From NCBI GenBank assembly GCA_963790545.1, contig CAWBPA010000020.1, positions 62,001 to 126,000 on the forward strand: a stretch of 64,000 nt of DNA. Direction: 5' to 3'. This DNA is from DATBJG01 sp963790545. Its GTDB lineage: Bacteria > Acidobacteriota > Vicinamibacteria > Vicinamibacterales > JAMQPK01. A program made the position numbers and the translations under genes. Shown piece after piece: positions 1 through 8,964 of the stretch; the first letter of the stretch is position 1, and each line of letters opens with the position of its first letter. The notes beneath the pieces were generated by a model. The model did not search any database. It saw only the letters and a list, made by a program, of their open reading frames with translations, and was not told the DNA's origin.

Positions 1-304
1 TGACGCCGTCCGTATCGAGGACGATGAACTTCCACGCCAGTGTCGGACGAGAGCTGCTGAGCGCGAGGGCGGTGCCCACGAGCGCCACGTACTTGTGAAC
101 AGCCGGATCCTGCACCACGCCGTAGCGAGTGCGAATGTTGAGACTTACACCCTCGCCGAGCTGCTGCTCCTCGGCATCGGTCATTTCGATGTCTTTGAAC
201 TGCTGGGCGCGTTTGACGATCTGCCCGAATTGATCGGGTTCACCTGCCGCCTGCGATGGCGCTGAGGCCAGCAGACAAGCGACGGCGATCAGTGCGCGTT
301 TCAT
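1..304 (-). CDS. M48-family metalloprotease, N-terminal part
   Basis: Read on the minus strand from ATG at 304; it runs off the left edge. The start has a good Shine-Dalgarno (AAGGAGA, about 6 bases upstream). The 101 visible residues begin with a signal peptide (MKRALIAVACLLASAPSQAA), then an amphipathic stretch and the segment RYGVVQDPAVHKYVALVG followed by WKFIVLDTDGV. That pattern is typical of periplasmic or lipoprotein-type M48 (Ste24p/BepA-like) peptidases just before their catalytic domain. The HExxH zinc motif would lie outside the window, so activity cannot be checked. The family assignment rests on N-terminal similarity only. Confidence 0.72.
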   Translation of the reverse strand, partial: MKRALIAVACLLASAPSQAAGEPDQFGQIVKRAQQFKDIEMTDAEEQQLGEGVSLNIRTRYGVVQDPAVHKYVALVGTALALSSSRPTLAWKFIVLDTDGV

Positions 305-327
305 GCCGTTCTCCTTCTATTGGCTCG

Positions 328-423
328 CGTGGGGCCCCACCCCCACGCGCTGCCGTCGCCCTTCGACATGGCTCAGGGCGACCCTGAGCTTCGTCGAAGG
401 GTCGCTCACGCTCCGGATCCTGA
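328..423. repeat. GC hairpin repeat (GTGGGGCCCCAC family) with nested palindrome
   Basis: Positions 328-347 carry CGTGGGGCCCCACCCCCACG. The following bases up to about 423 match the copy at 4616-4661 (CGCTGCCGTCGC, then ACGCTCCGGATCCTG), except that this copy has an extra inverted repeat at 359-401 with arms CCCTTCGAC/GTCGAAGGG and GCTCAGGG/CCCTGAGC. It sits 24 bases upstream of the M48 start and just downstream of the cyclase stop, both on the minus strand. Further copies of the core lie at 22381 and 23604. Confidence 0.8.
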
Positions 424-440
424 AACCAGCATCCGGCTGC

Positions 441-2414
441 TTAGTCGGCGGTACGGCGCGGGGCGACATCCGCTTCAGAGTCAGTCCGAACCTCGTAAAT
501 GGCCACCGACTGGGTCTTCCCTTTGACGATCACATCCCCCAGAGGCCGAATGTCGTATCGACCCTTCAGCCGCTGGCGGGTAGATTCGCTGATGATGATG
601 CGGGTGCCGTACTCCTTATTCAGCGACTCCAGGCGTGCGCCGAGATTCACCTGGTCACCGATCACGGTATAGCTCATGATCGTGTCGGAGCCAATGTTGC
701 CGGCCACCATTTCCCCGCTGTTGATACCAATCCCGATGTCGAGCTGGGGACGGCCCTCGGCGGCCCAGCGGGCATTCAACAGCCGAAGCTCCTCCACCAT
801 GGCTACCGCCGATGTTACCGCATGGTCGGCGTGCTGTTCATCCTCGATTGGGGCGCCGTAGAGCGCCATCACCATATCGCCCACGAACTTGTCGAGCGTG
901 CCGTTATGGGCAAACAGCACCTCCACCATCCGCGAAAAATACTCGTTCAACTGCGAAACGATGTCCTCGGGCTGTCCACGCTCTGAAACGGTCGTGAAGC
1001 CTCGAATATCGGAAAAAAGAACCGACATCTCGCGTCGCTGCCCACCCAGCCTGGCCCGAGCCGGATCTTCCAGGAGCTGCCGGTACACATCGGGCGCCAC
1101 ATAGCGGGAAAACAGGCGCTTCACTTTCCGCTTTTCGCGCCCCTCGACGACCCACTGGTAGGTCACGCCGCCGAACGTGGCCACGGCCACGGCCAGAATG
1201 GGAATCGTGAGTTCGAGCCAGAGACCTCGCGCGAAAAGACTGAAACCCAGCCAGACGAGGGCGGCGGCCACGAGGGCGGCGACCAGACCGGTCAACCACG
1301 CGTTGACCAGAACTGCTGCCAGCCCCACCGCAACGGCGGCCACGACCGTGACAAGCAGGGTGGTGCTCCAGCCCAGAGGGCGGAGGAAGCGGTTTGAGAG
1401 CACATTGTCGGTGACGCTCGCGTGTATTTGCATGCCCGGCATCGCGCCGGTGGACCCGAACGGGGTGGGAAAGACGTCATTGAGCCCGGCGGCCGTCGAC
1501 CCGACCAGGACGATCTTGTCGCGAAACGCCCCTGGATCGACCATCGGCTTCTCGCCGGCGAGCATCTGCTGCTCCGAATAGAACAGGTCATAGAACGAGT
1601 ACGTTTGATAGGTGGGCGTGCGGCCGTCGCCAAGGAGTGCTGGGCCTGGATACCGCACCAGCGCGCGACGGGACGAGCGTGCGGAACCGTGTGCGTCCGA
1701 CACGCGTACACGGACGAGCGGCATGCGCCGATTCCCCAGGACCAGGTCTTCGTTCTCGAGACGCACGCTCGAGGGCTGTATCCCCATCGTGGTCAACGCC
1801 ACGGCAACCCCCAGCAGCGGCACCGCGCGGTCACCAAATCGCACGAACGGGACGCTTCGGCGGAGGGGACCGTCTTCGTCAAAGACAAACAAATTGTGAC
1901 CGAGTCCGCGGGCGGCCGAAGCGAGCTCGTCGTACGGCGGCTCCCAGACCGGGCGCGGTTCGATGGACTCGTCGAGCACGTACGGCGCCTCTCGAGACGT
2001 GGGTGGGACCGCCGTTTCCTTCTCGACACCACCAAACGTCGCGTCGCCGGTCATCAACACGTTTCCTGCACGTTTGACCGCATCGGCAAACGCCTGATCC
2101 GATTCCGCGCCCGTCCACGTGGTGTCACCCACCGGGAATCCGCTGCGCCGATCGCGATCACCAAAGATGACGTCGTAGCCGACGAGACGGGCGGGACCGC
2201 GAGCAAGAAAATCCACCAGCGACGCATGAACCAGACGCGGCCACGGCCAGCGCCCGACCGTAGGTTCGAGCCGCCGCAGGCTGTCCTCATTGATGTCCAC
2301 GAGCACGATCTCTCGGCGGGCTAGCCGCGGGTCGGTGACGACCCGCATCCGCAAATCGTACGTCTTCAGTTCCACGGTTCGCGCGAAGGGAAGCGATCCG
2401 AAGACGGCCGTCAA
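441..2414 (-). CDS. CHASE2-domain adenylate/guanylate cyclase
   Basis: Membrane sensor cyclase making cAMP (or cGMP) from NTP. The first half (about residues 15-330) is an extracytoplasmic CHASE2 sensor (YDLRMR, VLVDINEDSLRRLEP). Three hydrophobic segments follow at about 350-425, then a class III cyclase domain at about 455-635. The cyclase has both metal aspartates (LFSDIRGF and DKFVGDMVMALYGAP) and the transition-state N-x3-R (NLGAR). The listed start is a TTG at 2414. Reading continues upstream without a stop through a hydrophobic stretch (LLVGVFLGLVTAG), so the true start is probably upstream at a non-ATG codon (for example CTG at 2465). The signal sensed is unknown. Confidence 0.88.
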   Translation of the reverse strand: MTAVFGSLPFARTVELKTYDLRMRVVTDPRLARREIVLVDINEDSLRRLEPTVGRWPWPRLVHASLVDFLARGPARLVGYDVIFGDRDRRSGFPVGDTTWTGAESDQAFADAVKRAGNVLMTGDATFGGVEKETAVPPTSREAPYVLDESIEPRPVWEPPYDELASAARGLGHNLFVFDEDGPLRRSVPFVRFGDRAVPLLGVAVALTTMGIQPSSVRLENEDLVLGNRRMPLVRVRVSDAHGSARSSRRALVRYPGPALLGDGRTPTYQTYSFYDLFYSEQQMLAGEKPMVDPGAFRDKIVLVGSTAAGLNDVFPTPFGSTGAMPGMQIHASVTDNVLSNRFLRPLGWSTTLLVTVVAAVAVGLAAVLVNAWLTGLVAALVAAALVWLGFSLFARGLWLELTIPILAVAVATFGGVTYQWVVEGREKRKVKRLFSRYVAPDVYRQLLEDPARARLGGQRREMSVLFSDIRGFTTVSERGQPEDIVSQLNEYFSRMVEVLFAHNGTLDKFVGDMVMALYGAPIEDEQHADHAVTSAVAMVEELRLLNARWAAEGRPQLDIGIGINSGEMVAGNIGSDTIMSYTVIGDQVNLGARLESLNKEYGTRIIISESTRQRLKGRYDIRPLGDVIVKGKTQSVAIYEVRTDSEADVAPRRTAD

Positions 2415-2488
2415 ACCTGCGGTTACGAGGCCGAGAAATACGCCGACAAGGAGTTTGCGGGTCAGAGCGAATCGAGGGTACCACAGCC

Positions 2489-2514
2489 TTCAGCCATCAG
2501 CTTTCAGCCATCAG
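2489..2514. repeat. Two 12-bp tandem words (TTCAGCCATCAG)
   Basis: TTCAGCCATCAG occurs twice (2489-2500 and 2503-2514), separated by two bases, in the gap between the cyclase start and the tRNA promoter. It resembles the other short word arrays of this window. Confidence 0.6.
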
Positions 2515-2553
2515 CTGCCTCGACCTCCCAAAAGAGTCTTCAGTCCCCAGAAG

Positions 2554-2583
2554 TTGACCCACCGCGCGACCGCTGGGTACAAT
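2554..2583 (+). promoter_or_regulatory. Sigma-70 promoter of tRNA-Glu
   Basis: -35 TTGACC at 2554-2559 and -10 TACAAT at 2578-2583, spacer 18. The tRNA starts 21 bases after the -10 box, a usual arrangement for tRNA genes. Confidence 0.7.
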
Positions 2584-2604
2584 TGGGGGTTCGTATCAGT
2601 GTGG

Positions 2605-2679
2605 GCCGGTATCGTCTAGGGGTCAGGACACGTGGTTCTCAGCCACGGGACCGGGGTTCGAATCCCCGTACCGGTACCA
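2605..2679 (+). tRNA. tRNA-Glu (anticodon CUC)
   Basis: Complete cloverleaf. Acceptor arms are 2605-2611 and 2669-2675 (one G-U pair), and the anticodon stem is CGTGG/CCACG. The loop TTCTCAG at 2636-2642 has anticodon CTC at 2638-2640, which reads GAG. The T arm is CGGGG/CCCCG with loop TTCGAAT. The discriminator is A at 2676 and CCA is encoded at 2677-2679. The D-arm sequence GTCTAGGGGTCAGGAC is typical of bacterial tRNA-Glu. Confidence 0.95.
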
Positions 2680-2771
2680 TGAACTCATAATTTTTCGTGA
2701 CGGAACTTTCGAACTTGAGTCGGGGATTGTCCCCGGCTTCCCTCCGCATCAGGAGTCAGGAGCACACATCA

Positions 2772-3566
2772 ATGCACTCGAACACACTGTCTGGATTTGC
2801 GCTTGGACTACTGCTCGTCGCCGCAGCCTGCGGCGGCGGTCAGGCGCCGGCAGAGAGCACCGATGCACCGGCGGCAGCGCCAACCTCGGCACCGGTCGAT
2901 GAGAGCACCGCTGGCAACATCACAGGGAAGGTTTCGTTCGAGGGCGCTGCGCCAAAGAACGAACCGATCAAGATGAACGCCGATCCGGCGTGCGTCAAGG
3001 CGGCCTCAGGGCCACAGGCTCAGGAAACGTACATGGTTGGTGGAGGTGGAGAGCTCCAGAACGTCTTCGTCTACGTGAAGGACGGTCTCGGCGACCGCAC
3101 GTTCACGGCGCCAACCGGCCCGGTGGTGCTGGATCAGAAGGGGTGCCGGTATCATCCTCACGTCTTCGGGATCATGATCGGCCAGCCGATGCAGATCCTG
3201 AACAGCGATCCGACGCTGCACAACATCCATGCGACTCCCGCTGCCGGACAGAACGCGGAGTTCAACACCGGCCAGCCGATTCAAGGGATGAAGACCGATC
3301 ACACCTTCACGAAGAAGGAAGTGATGGTCCCGTTCAAATGCGACGTCCACGGCTGGATGAACGCCTACGTGGGCGTGCTCGATCATCCGTACTTCGCAAC
3401 GACTGGGGGCGACGGAGCGTTCGCGCTGAACAAGCTGCCGCCCGGAACCTACACGATCGAAGCGTGGCATGAGAAACTCGGTGCCCAGACGCAGTCGGTG
3501 ACGATAGGCCCGAAGGAATCGAAGGAGATCACCTTTACATTCAAGGGGGGCGCCACCACCGACTAG
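2772..3566 (+). CDS. Cupredoxin-like lipoprotein
   Basis: 264 residues from ATG 2772. A lipoprotein signal ends in LLVAAACGGG, with the cysteine at about residue 20, and is followed by an Ala/Pro/Ser-rich linker. The body resembles plastocyanin/methylamine-utilisation-type cupredoxins: an early histidine (HNIHATPA) and a Cys-x2-His-x2-Met ligand set (KCDVHGWM) form a plausible type-1 copper site. The C terminus (GAFALNKLPPGTYTIEAWHEKLG) looks like a carboxypeptidase-regulatory-like beta sandwich. It would be anchored in the cell envelope and may carry electrons. It stands just upstream of the heme A synthesis genes, which fits a respiratory role, but the partner is unknown. Confidence 0.8.
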   Translation: MHSNTLSGFALGLLLVAAACGGGQAPAESTDAPAAAPTSAPVDESTAGNITGKVSFEGAAPKNEPIKMNADPACVKAASGPQAQETYMVGGGGELQNVFVYVKDGLGDRTFTAPTGPVVLDQKGCRYHPHVFGIMIGQPMQILNSDPTLHNIHATPAAGQNAEFNTGQPIQGMKTDHTFTKKEVMVPFKCDVHGWMNAYVGVLDHPYFATTGGDGAFALNKLPPGTYTIEAWHEKLGAQTQSVTIGPKESKEITFTFKGGATTD

Positions 3567-3573
3567 GCCCTCG

Positions 3574-3666
3574 TCAACGCTGAGGACGCCGAGGTCGCGG
3601 AGGTCGCAGAGGATTCTTTGGGAAGCTCCTCTGCGTCCTCTGCGTGTTCTGCGGCCTCTGTGTTGA
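3574..3666. repeat. Inverted word array (CCTCTGCGT type)
   Basis: Left arm of GAGG-ACGCC/GAGG-TCGCG words and right arm CTCCTCTGCGTCCTCTGCG, with a central loop around TTCTTTGGGAAG. It can fold into a long hairpin directly after the lipoprotein stop. A related array lies at 23733-23819. Confidence 0.65.
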
Positions 3667-3704
3667 GTACTTGAGGTCAATAATCCGCTAGCCGAGATCC
3701 CAGA

Positions 3705-4762
3705 GTGCTCCACAGGTTTTCCGCATTTGTCACCGCGTCGACCGTCCTGCTGATTGCGGCAGGAGGCCTGGTGACGAGCACGGGATCGGGCCTGGCCGTA
3801 CCCGACTGGCCGACCACCTACGGCTGGTCGATGTTCACATTCCCGCTCGACAAGATGGTGGGCGGTATCCGCTACGAGCACGGGCACCGCCTCATCGCCA
3901 GCAGTGTCGGGATGCTCACCATCGTGTTGACGGTCTGGCTCTGGTTCGTCGAGCGCCGACGATGGCTTCGGCGCCTTGGGGTTGCGGCGCTCGCGGCGGT
4001 CTGCGCGCAGGGTCTCCTGGGTGGCCTCACCGTGCTCTTTTTTCTGCCGGCGCCGATTTCCATCGCTCACGCCGGCGCTTGCACAGATCTTCTTCTGCCT
4101 GACCGTCGCAATTACGCTGTTCACGTCGCGTTCGTGGCAGACCATGGGGGAGCAGCGTCCGGTTGATGACGTTCGCCTGCGAGTCGTGGCCTCGGCCACG
4201 ACGGCCGCTCTTTATCTGCAGATTCTGGTCGGCGCCACGATGCGACACACGGAAGCCGGGCTCGCCATTCCTGACTTCCCCCTCGTCTTTGGTGGCCTGA
4301 TCCCACCTCACTGGACGACCGGCATTGCCGTGCACTACGCCCACCGCGTTGGCGCGCTGATTGCCGCCGGGCTCGATCCTGGCGACGACGTCCCGCATCT
4401 GGCTCCATCACCGGTCCACAGGTCAATTCATGCGGCCCGCACTGCTGGCGGTCGCGCTCGTCGCGGTTCAGATTTCGCTTGGCGGTCTGACGGTGCTCAG
4501 CCGGCGAGCGGTGTCCATCAACACGGCGCATGTGGTTGTCGGCGCCCTGCTGCTGGCAACCTCATTGGTCATGACGTTGAGGAGCTGGCGGGTGCGTTTC
4601 GCATTTATTCGTCCGCGTGGGGCCCCACCACGCGCTGCCGTCGCTAACGCTCCGGATCCTGCTTCGAACGACCATCCGCTTCCCGAGAAGATTGTCCCGA
4701 CCAGTGTTGCGACCTCAGTCGATGCGTCGCGCAGCCGCTCGTCCGCCGGAGCACGCGCGTGA
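3705..4762 (+). CDS. ctaA: Heme A synthase CtaA/COX15 (frameshifted)
   Basis: Membrane enzyme that oxidises heme O to heme A for aa3-type oxidases. The N-terminal part (GGLVTSTGSGLAVPDWPTTYG, then YEHGHRLIAS) is read from 3705. The protein continues in a second frame from about 4070 (LAQIFFCLTVAITLFTS, then HTEAGLAIPDFP, then HYAHRVGALIAAG) and in a third from about 4365 to the stop at 4762 (LAVALVAVQISLGGLTVLSRRAVSINTAHVVVGALLL). The two breaks fall in conserved helices, so they are probably sequence errors. The conserved His pairs (EHGHR, YAHR) are present. The C-terminal tail (IRPRGAPPRAAVANAPDPA) is encoded by a dispersed GC hairpin repeat. The stop overlaps the ctaB start by 4 bases. Confidence 0.85.
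4616..4661. repeat. GC hairpin repeat copy inside the ctaA tail
   Basis: CGTGGGGCCCCACCACG followed by CGCTGCCGTCGC and ACGCTCCGGATCCTG, matching the copy at 328-423 without its nested palindrome. It is translated as part of the ctaA 3' end. Confidence 0.75.
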
Positions 4763-5676
4763 AGAACGCCAGCCTCGAGCGTCCTGTTTCGATCGAATTT
4801 CGTCTCAACCCGTTGAGCGTGCGCCACAAGCTGGCAGACTACGTCACGCTGGCCAAGCCGCGGCTCAATCTGCTGGTCATCGCGACGTCCGTCGTGGGCT
4901 TCTTTGCCGCGTCGAGCCGGCCGACCGATCTCCTCGCATTGCTGCATACCGCAGTCGGGAGCGCGCTGGTGGCCGCTGGCGCCGCCGCGTGGAATCAGAT
5001 CTGCGAACGGCGCACGGATGCGTTGATGGATCGCACGCGTCTGCGTCCGCTTCCTGGCGGCCGCCTCTCGGTGGCCGAAGCTCGTGCGTTTTCTGTGTCG
5101 GCGTCGCTCGTCGGCCTGCTCGAGCTGGCCGTCGGCGTCAACCTGCTGTCCGCACTGGTTGCTCTGGTGACGCTGCTCGTCTACGGATGGATCTATACGC
5201 CGATGAAGTTGCGGACGCCCGCTGCCACGCTCGTGGGCGCGATCCCGGGCGCGCTCCCGCCACTCATCGGTTGGGCCGGCGCGCGCGGCACGTTGTCGCT
5301 CGACGCGTGGACGCTCTTTGCCATTGTGTTCTGCTGGCAGATTCCGCACTTTCTCGCCATCGCCTGGATGTACCGGGACGATTATCGACGGGCTGGCTTT
5401 CCCATGTTGGCGGTCATCGACTCCGGCGGACAGCGAACAGGTCGGCAGGCTGTGTTGTTCGCGACGCTGCTGATACCGGCGGCCGCGTCTCCTGCTGTTC
5501 TGGGTTTGACTGGACCGGGGTATCTGATGGGAAGCCTTGTGCTGAGCCTTGGTCTTTGGGGGCTGGCCGTCCGCTTTGCCTCGGCTCGGTCGCACGTGCA
5601 CGCGCGGTGGCTGTTTTTCGGCTCACTGGTGTATTTACCTGTGCTTTGGGCGCTGCTCCTGGTCGATCGTGTTTGA
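4759..5676 (+). CDS. ctaB: Protoheme IX farnesyltransferase (heme O synthase)
   Basis: 305 residues from GTG 4759. A UbiA-family membrane prenyltransferase that adds farnesyl to heme B, giving heme O, the substrate of CtaA. The first Asp-rich motif NQICERRTDALMDRTRLRPL contains the N/DxxxD pattern and RTRLRPLP characteristic of CyoE/CtaB. YTPMKLRTP and WQIPHFLAIAWMYRDDY are further family signatures. Multiple transmembrane helices fill the rest. Full length for the family. It overlaps ctaA by 4 bases (GTGA) and the next gene by 8, so the three are probably one transcription unit. Confidence 0.95.
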   Translation: MKNASLERPVSIEFRLNPLSVRHKLADYVTLAKPRLNLLVIATSVVGFFAASSRPTDLLALLHTAVGSALVAAGAAAWNQICERRTDALMDRTRLRPLPGGRLSVAEARAFSVSASLVGLLELAVGVNLLSALVALVTLLVYGWIYTPMKLRTPAATLVGAIPGALPPLIGWAGARGTLSLDAWTLFAIVFCWQIPHFLAIAWMYRDDYRRAGFPMLAVIDSGGQRTGRQAVLFATLLIPAAASPAVLGLTGPGYLMGSLVLSLGLWGLAVRFASARSHVHARWLFFGSLVYLPVLWALLLVDRV

Positions 5677-6088
5677 CGTCCACCAGCTCCCGACTCTCAA
5701 CGCCTCGCTCAACGCGCTGTCGGGATTGTTTCTCGTGACCGGCTACACGATGATCCGGCAACGGCGGATCGCGGCGCACCGCACGTGCATGCTTGCGGCG
5801 TTCGTGACCTCAACGCTCTTTCTGATTTCATACGTCACTTACCACCTGAATGCCGGATCGCGGCCATTTACCGGTCAGGGTCCGATTCGACTCGTGTACT
5901 TCGGCATTCTCATCAGCCACGTGCTGCTGGCCGCGGCAATTCTGCCTCTCGCGCTCATCACCTTGCGCCACGGTTTGACCGCCCAATACCATCGTCACGT
6001 TCGGATCGCCCGGTGGACGTTTCCGATCTGGGTGTATGTGTCGGTGACCGGCGTGATCATTTACTTGATGCTGTATCAGTTTTTTTAG
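5669..6088 (+). CDS. DUF420 membrane protein
   Basis: 139 residues from GTG 5669, overlapping the ctaB end by 8 bases. Four hydrophobic helices and conserved histidines (DVHQLPTLNA, RRIAAHRTCMLAAF, YHLNAGSRPF, ISHVLLAA, QYHRHVRIARWTFPIW) match the DUF420/YozB family. These commonly sit beside heme A and cytochrome oxidase assembly genes. A role in oxidase assembly is inferred from context only. Confidence 0.87.
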   Translation: MFDVHQLPTLNASLNALSGLFLVTGYTMIRQRRIAAHRTCMLAAFVTSTLFLISYVTYHLNAGSRPFTGQGPIRLVYFGILISHVLLAAAILPLALITLRHGLTAQYHRHVRIARWTFPIWVYVSVTGVIIYLMLYQFF

Positions 6089-6100
6089 TGACAACCTTCT

Positions 6101-7313
6101 ATGCAGACTGGACTTGACACGTTGCTGCGCGACGAAGAGCGACTGGCTCGCCTGCGGAAAATGCGTGTCGCGCTGCTGGCCAATCCGGCGTCAATGACAA
6201 GCGTCCCGTCGGGCTTCGAGCATGCGCTTGATGCGCTGGTCGCCAAACTGGGACCGGCCGTCACGGCGGCATTCGGCCCGCAGCACGGGATGCGCGGGGA
6301 CAAGCAATACAACATGGAGGAATCGCCGACCTATCGCGACGACAAGCACGGCATACCCGTGTTCAGCCTCTACGGTGACGTGCGGCGGCCCACCGACGAG
6401 ATGTTGAGTCATTTTGACGTCCTGCTCTTCGATCTCCAGGACGTCGGCTGGCGGGGATACACGTGGGTGGCAACGCTGCTCTACGTGCTTGAAGCCTGCG
6501 CAAAGGCCGGCAAGGCGGTGTGGGTGCTCGACCGGCCGAACCCGGCAGGTCGAACCGTCGAAGGCAAGAAGCTTGTGGTGGGAGAGGAAAGTTTTGTCGG
6601 CGTCGTGCCCATTCCACAACGTCACGGGCTCACGCTCGGCGAAATAGCACGCTACATGGTCGACCACTTCAACCTGGACATGGCTCTCGAGGTCGTGGCC
6701 ATGGAGGGGTATTCGCCTGAGGAAGCTCCGGGCTTTGGTTGGCCGCGGGACCGCGTGTGGATCAACCCCAGCCCGGCAATTGCCAACATCAATAGCATTC
6801 GATGCTACACAGGGCACGGTGTTGCTCGAAGGAACCAACCTTTCGGAAGGCCGGGGGACGACAATCCCGCTCGAGGTGGTGGGCGCGCCAAACCTGCCGG
6901 TGGAACCCCTGCTGGCGCACATGAAGAAAACGGCCCCGGCGTTCTGCGAGGGTTGCTATCTGCGTCCCTGCTTCTTTGAACCGTTCTTCGACAAGTACAC
7001 CGGGCAATTGTGCGCGGGCGTGCAAATCCATGCAGACTTCCCTGGGTACGATCCCGGCAGGTTCCGTCCGTACCGACTGATTTCTGCGCTCTTCAAGTCG
7101 CTGCGAGCCGTCCGGCCTGACTTCGAGTTATGGCGCAATTTCTATTACGAGTACGAGCCCAATCGGAGGCCCATTGATGTCATTCACGGTGGGCCGTCAC
7201 TGCGCGAGTGGGTGGATGATCCGCATGCCACGATTGAAGACTGGGACCAGGCACTTCGTCTCGAGGAAAGCGCGTGGATTGAAGAACGCGAGCCGTTTCT
7301 GATTTACAGGTGA
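6101..7313 (+). CDS. NamZ-like exo-beta-N-acetylmuramidase, DUF1343 (frameshifted)
   Basis: The DUF1343 family includes NamZ, which removes terminal MurNAc from peptidoglycan fragments. Residues from ATG 6101 carry the N-terminal Rossmann-like part (VALLANPASM, FGPQHGMRG, GIPVFSLYGD, DLQDVGWRGYTWVATL, VWVLDRPNPAGR). The protein then changes frame near 6800-6815 and continues to 7313 (LLEGTNLSEGRGTTIPLEVVGAP, GVQIHADFPG, FYYEYEPNRRPIDVIHG). Joined length is about 403, normal for the family. No signal peptide is obvious. A single indel is the simplest cause. Confidence 0.85.
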
Positions 7314-7392
7314 GCCGTTCAGCGCGGATCTGAACTCTGACGCGAAGCTCACGTCCCCGGTCACACGAGTCCAAAGAACCCCTCCGAGCGTC

Positions 7393-7416
7393 AAAATAGG
7401 TGAAGTGGCCTATTTT
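7393..7416 (+). terminator. Rho-independent terminator candidate
   Basis: Perfect 8-bp stem AAAATAGG/CCTATTTT with an 8-base loop, followed by TCTT, 80 bases after the muramidase stop. The A-rich and U-rich sides could work in both directions. The rest of 7314-7604 holds a weaker GCCCAC/GTGGGC hairpin (about 7420-7456) and no gene that I recognise. Confidence 0.6.
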
Positions 7417-7604
7417 TCTTGCCCACAGTATCTCGATTCATGCTGCAGCGTGGGCACAACATATAGTAGTATTTGGCAAAATCAGGCTCAGTTCGGCTTC
7501 ATAAGCCCATTTCGCCTTTACTGACGAGTCGGTCGAGACGAATTCGATGAGCGTTGCCGTTCGGTTCTGCCTTCGAAAACGTTGTCCTGTGATGCCCAGG
7601 TGCC

Positions 7605-8964
7605 ATGGGACCCGTTGAGACAGTCCGTGCAGCGGCGGATCATCTCAAGCTGCTGTTCTTGCAGCTGCAGCCGGAACCCGGTCGTCTCGACACGTTCCCC
7701 GGCCCCTCGCGCATCGTCACGACGCCCACCGAGATGGCGGCCCTCGGTGCCGGGGTGCTCGCGTGTCTGCTCCTCCTCCTCTTCATCTACCGCCGCAAGT
7801 TCTACGTGCTCTATTGGACGTGCAGCTGGACTCTGATTTCGGCCAGTCTGCTCCTGGCAGGTCGTGCGTTCGGCGACGAGTTGACCGCCGGGCTGATGCT
7901 GGGGCTCTCACATCTGCTCTCGATCGCGGCGTCGTTGCTGCTGGCCGTCAGCGCGCTCAGATTCAGACGCACGTTTGAACTGTCGCCCAAGCTGCTGTTC
8001 GCCGTGCTGCCGCTGGTGGTCTGGTTCGTGCTGGCGCCGCTCGCGCTCGGCCGGCGATCGGTCTTCGTGCCGGGGCATCTCGTCGCGGCGATCACGTTCG
8101 GGCTGAGCGGGGCGGCCTTTCTCACCCTGGTGCGTCAGTTCCGGATGGTCGGCGCCACGCTCATCTGTGGCTCGGTCATCGGTCTGGCCATCTCGAATCT
8201 CTGGATTGCCATCCACGTCCTCCGAACGCCGCTTCTGAACGAAGTGCCAATCGAAGCATTGACGATCAACGCCACGTTGTACTTTCTGGAAGCGCTGGGC
8301 ATGCACCTGCTCGTGGCCGAGGACATGACGTACGAGCTGAGGGTTGCGAACCGACAGCTCTCGGCGGCACAAGCAGAACTTCAAGCACTGGCGGTCAGCG
8401 ACGACCTGACCGGTTGCTACAACCGGCGGTTTTTTCACCAGATCATCGGTCGCGAACTGAAGCGCCATCAACGCTACGGGCTGCCTCTCTCCCTGCTCTT
8501 CATCGACATCGATCATTTCAAGTCGATCAACGACCGCCTCGGGCACGACACGGGTGATCAGGTGATTCAGCTGGTGGCAGACCTGCTGCTGAGCCGCGTC
8601 CGCGACGTGGACTATGTCTTCCGCTGGGGCGGCGATGAATTCCTGGTGCTGCTCTCCTGCAACCTCGAGCACGCGCGCCGGAAGGCCAGCGAGATCAAGA
8701 GCGAATGCCGACGGCTGACCGGACAGATGGGAGCCCTGGGGAGCGTCAGCGCTCAGTATCGGGTGCGGTGAAGCAGCAGCCGACCTGGAAGATCCGTTTG
8801 CCCTCGTGCAGGCCGCAGACGATGAAATGTACCGCGATAAGGTCGGTCGGCCGGACGCTCAGTCAGGTTTGACGAGAGACAGGCAGGCCGAGACGCTTCA
8901 CGAGCGCTCCATATCGAGGGTCGCGCACGAATGGGATCCAGCCTCGGTTCGACGCAGAGATTGA
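7605..8964 (+). CDS. Membrane-bound GGDEF diguanylate cyclase (frameshifted at the 3' end)
   Basis: Makes c-di-GMP from two GTP. The N-terminal half (residues about 45-235) has six or so transmembrane segments, then a short coiled region (LRVANRQLSAAQAELQALAV) and a GGDEF domain from about 265. DDLTGCYNRRFF, the metal-binding LLFIDIDHFKSIND and the active motif RWGGDEFLVLL are intact. The reading frame from 7605 ends at 8771. The expected end of the domain (ALSIGCGEAAADLEDPFALVQAADDEMYRDK) continues in another frame to 8964, so an indel near 8740-8755 is likely. No RxxD inhibitory site was noticed. The end overlaps the convergent regulator gene. Confidence 0.85.

Noticed and set aside
3006..4199. 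Minus-strand frame of 397 codons opposite the lipoprotein and ctaA
   Set aside because: Arg/His-rich shadow frame; both plus-strand genes are well supported.
3705..4762. ctaA as a decayed pseudogene
   Set aside because: All conserved blocks remain in order and the same kind of break occurs in many essential genes, so sequence error is more likely.
7314..7604. c-di-GMP riboswitch before the GGDEF gene
   Set aside because: No GEMM-type conserved core was found; only a terminator and a weak hairpin are visible.
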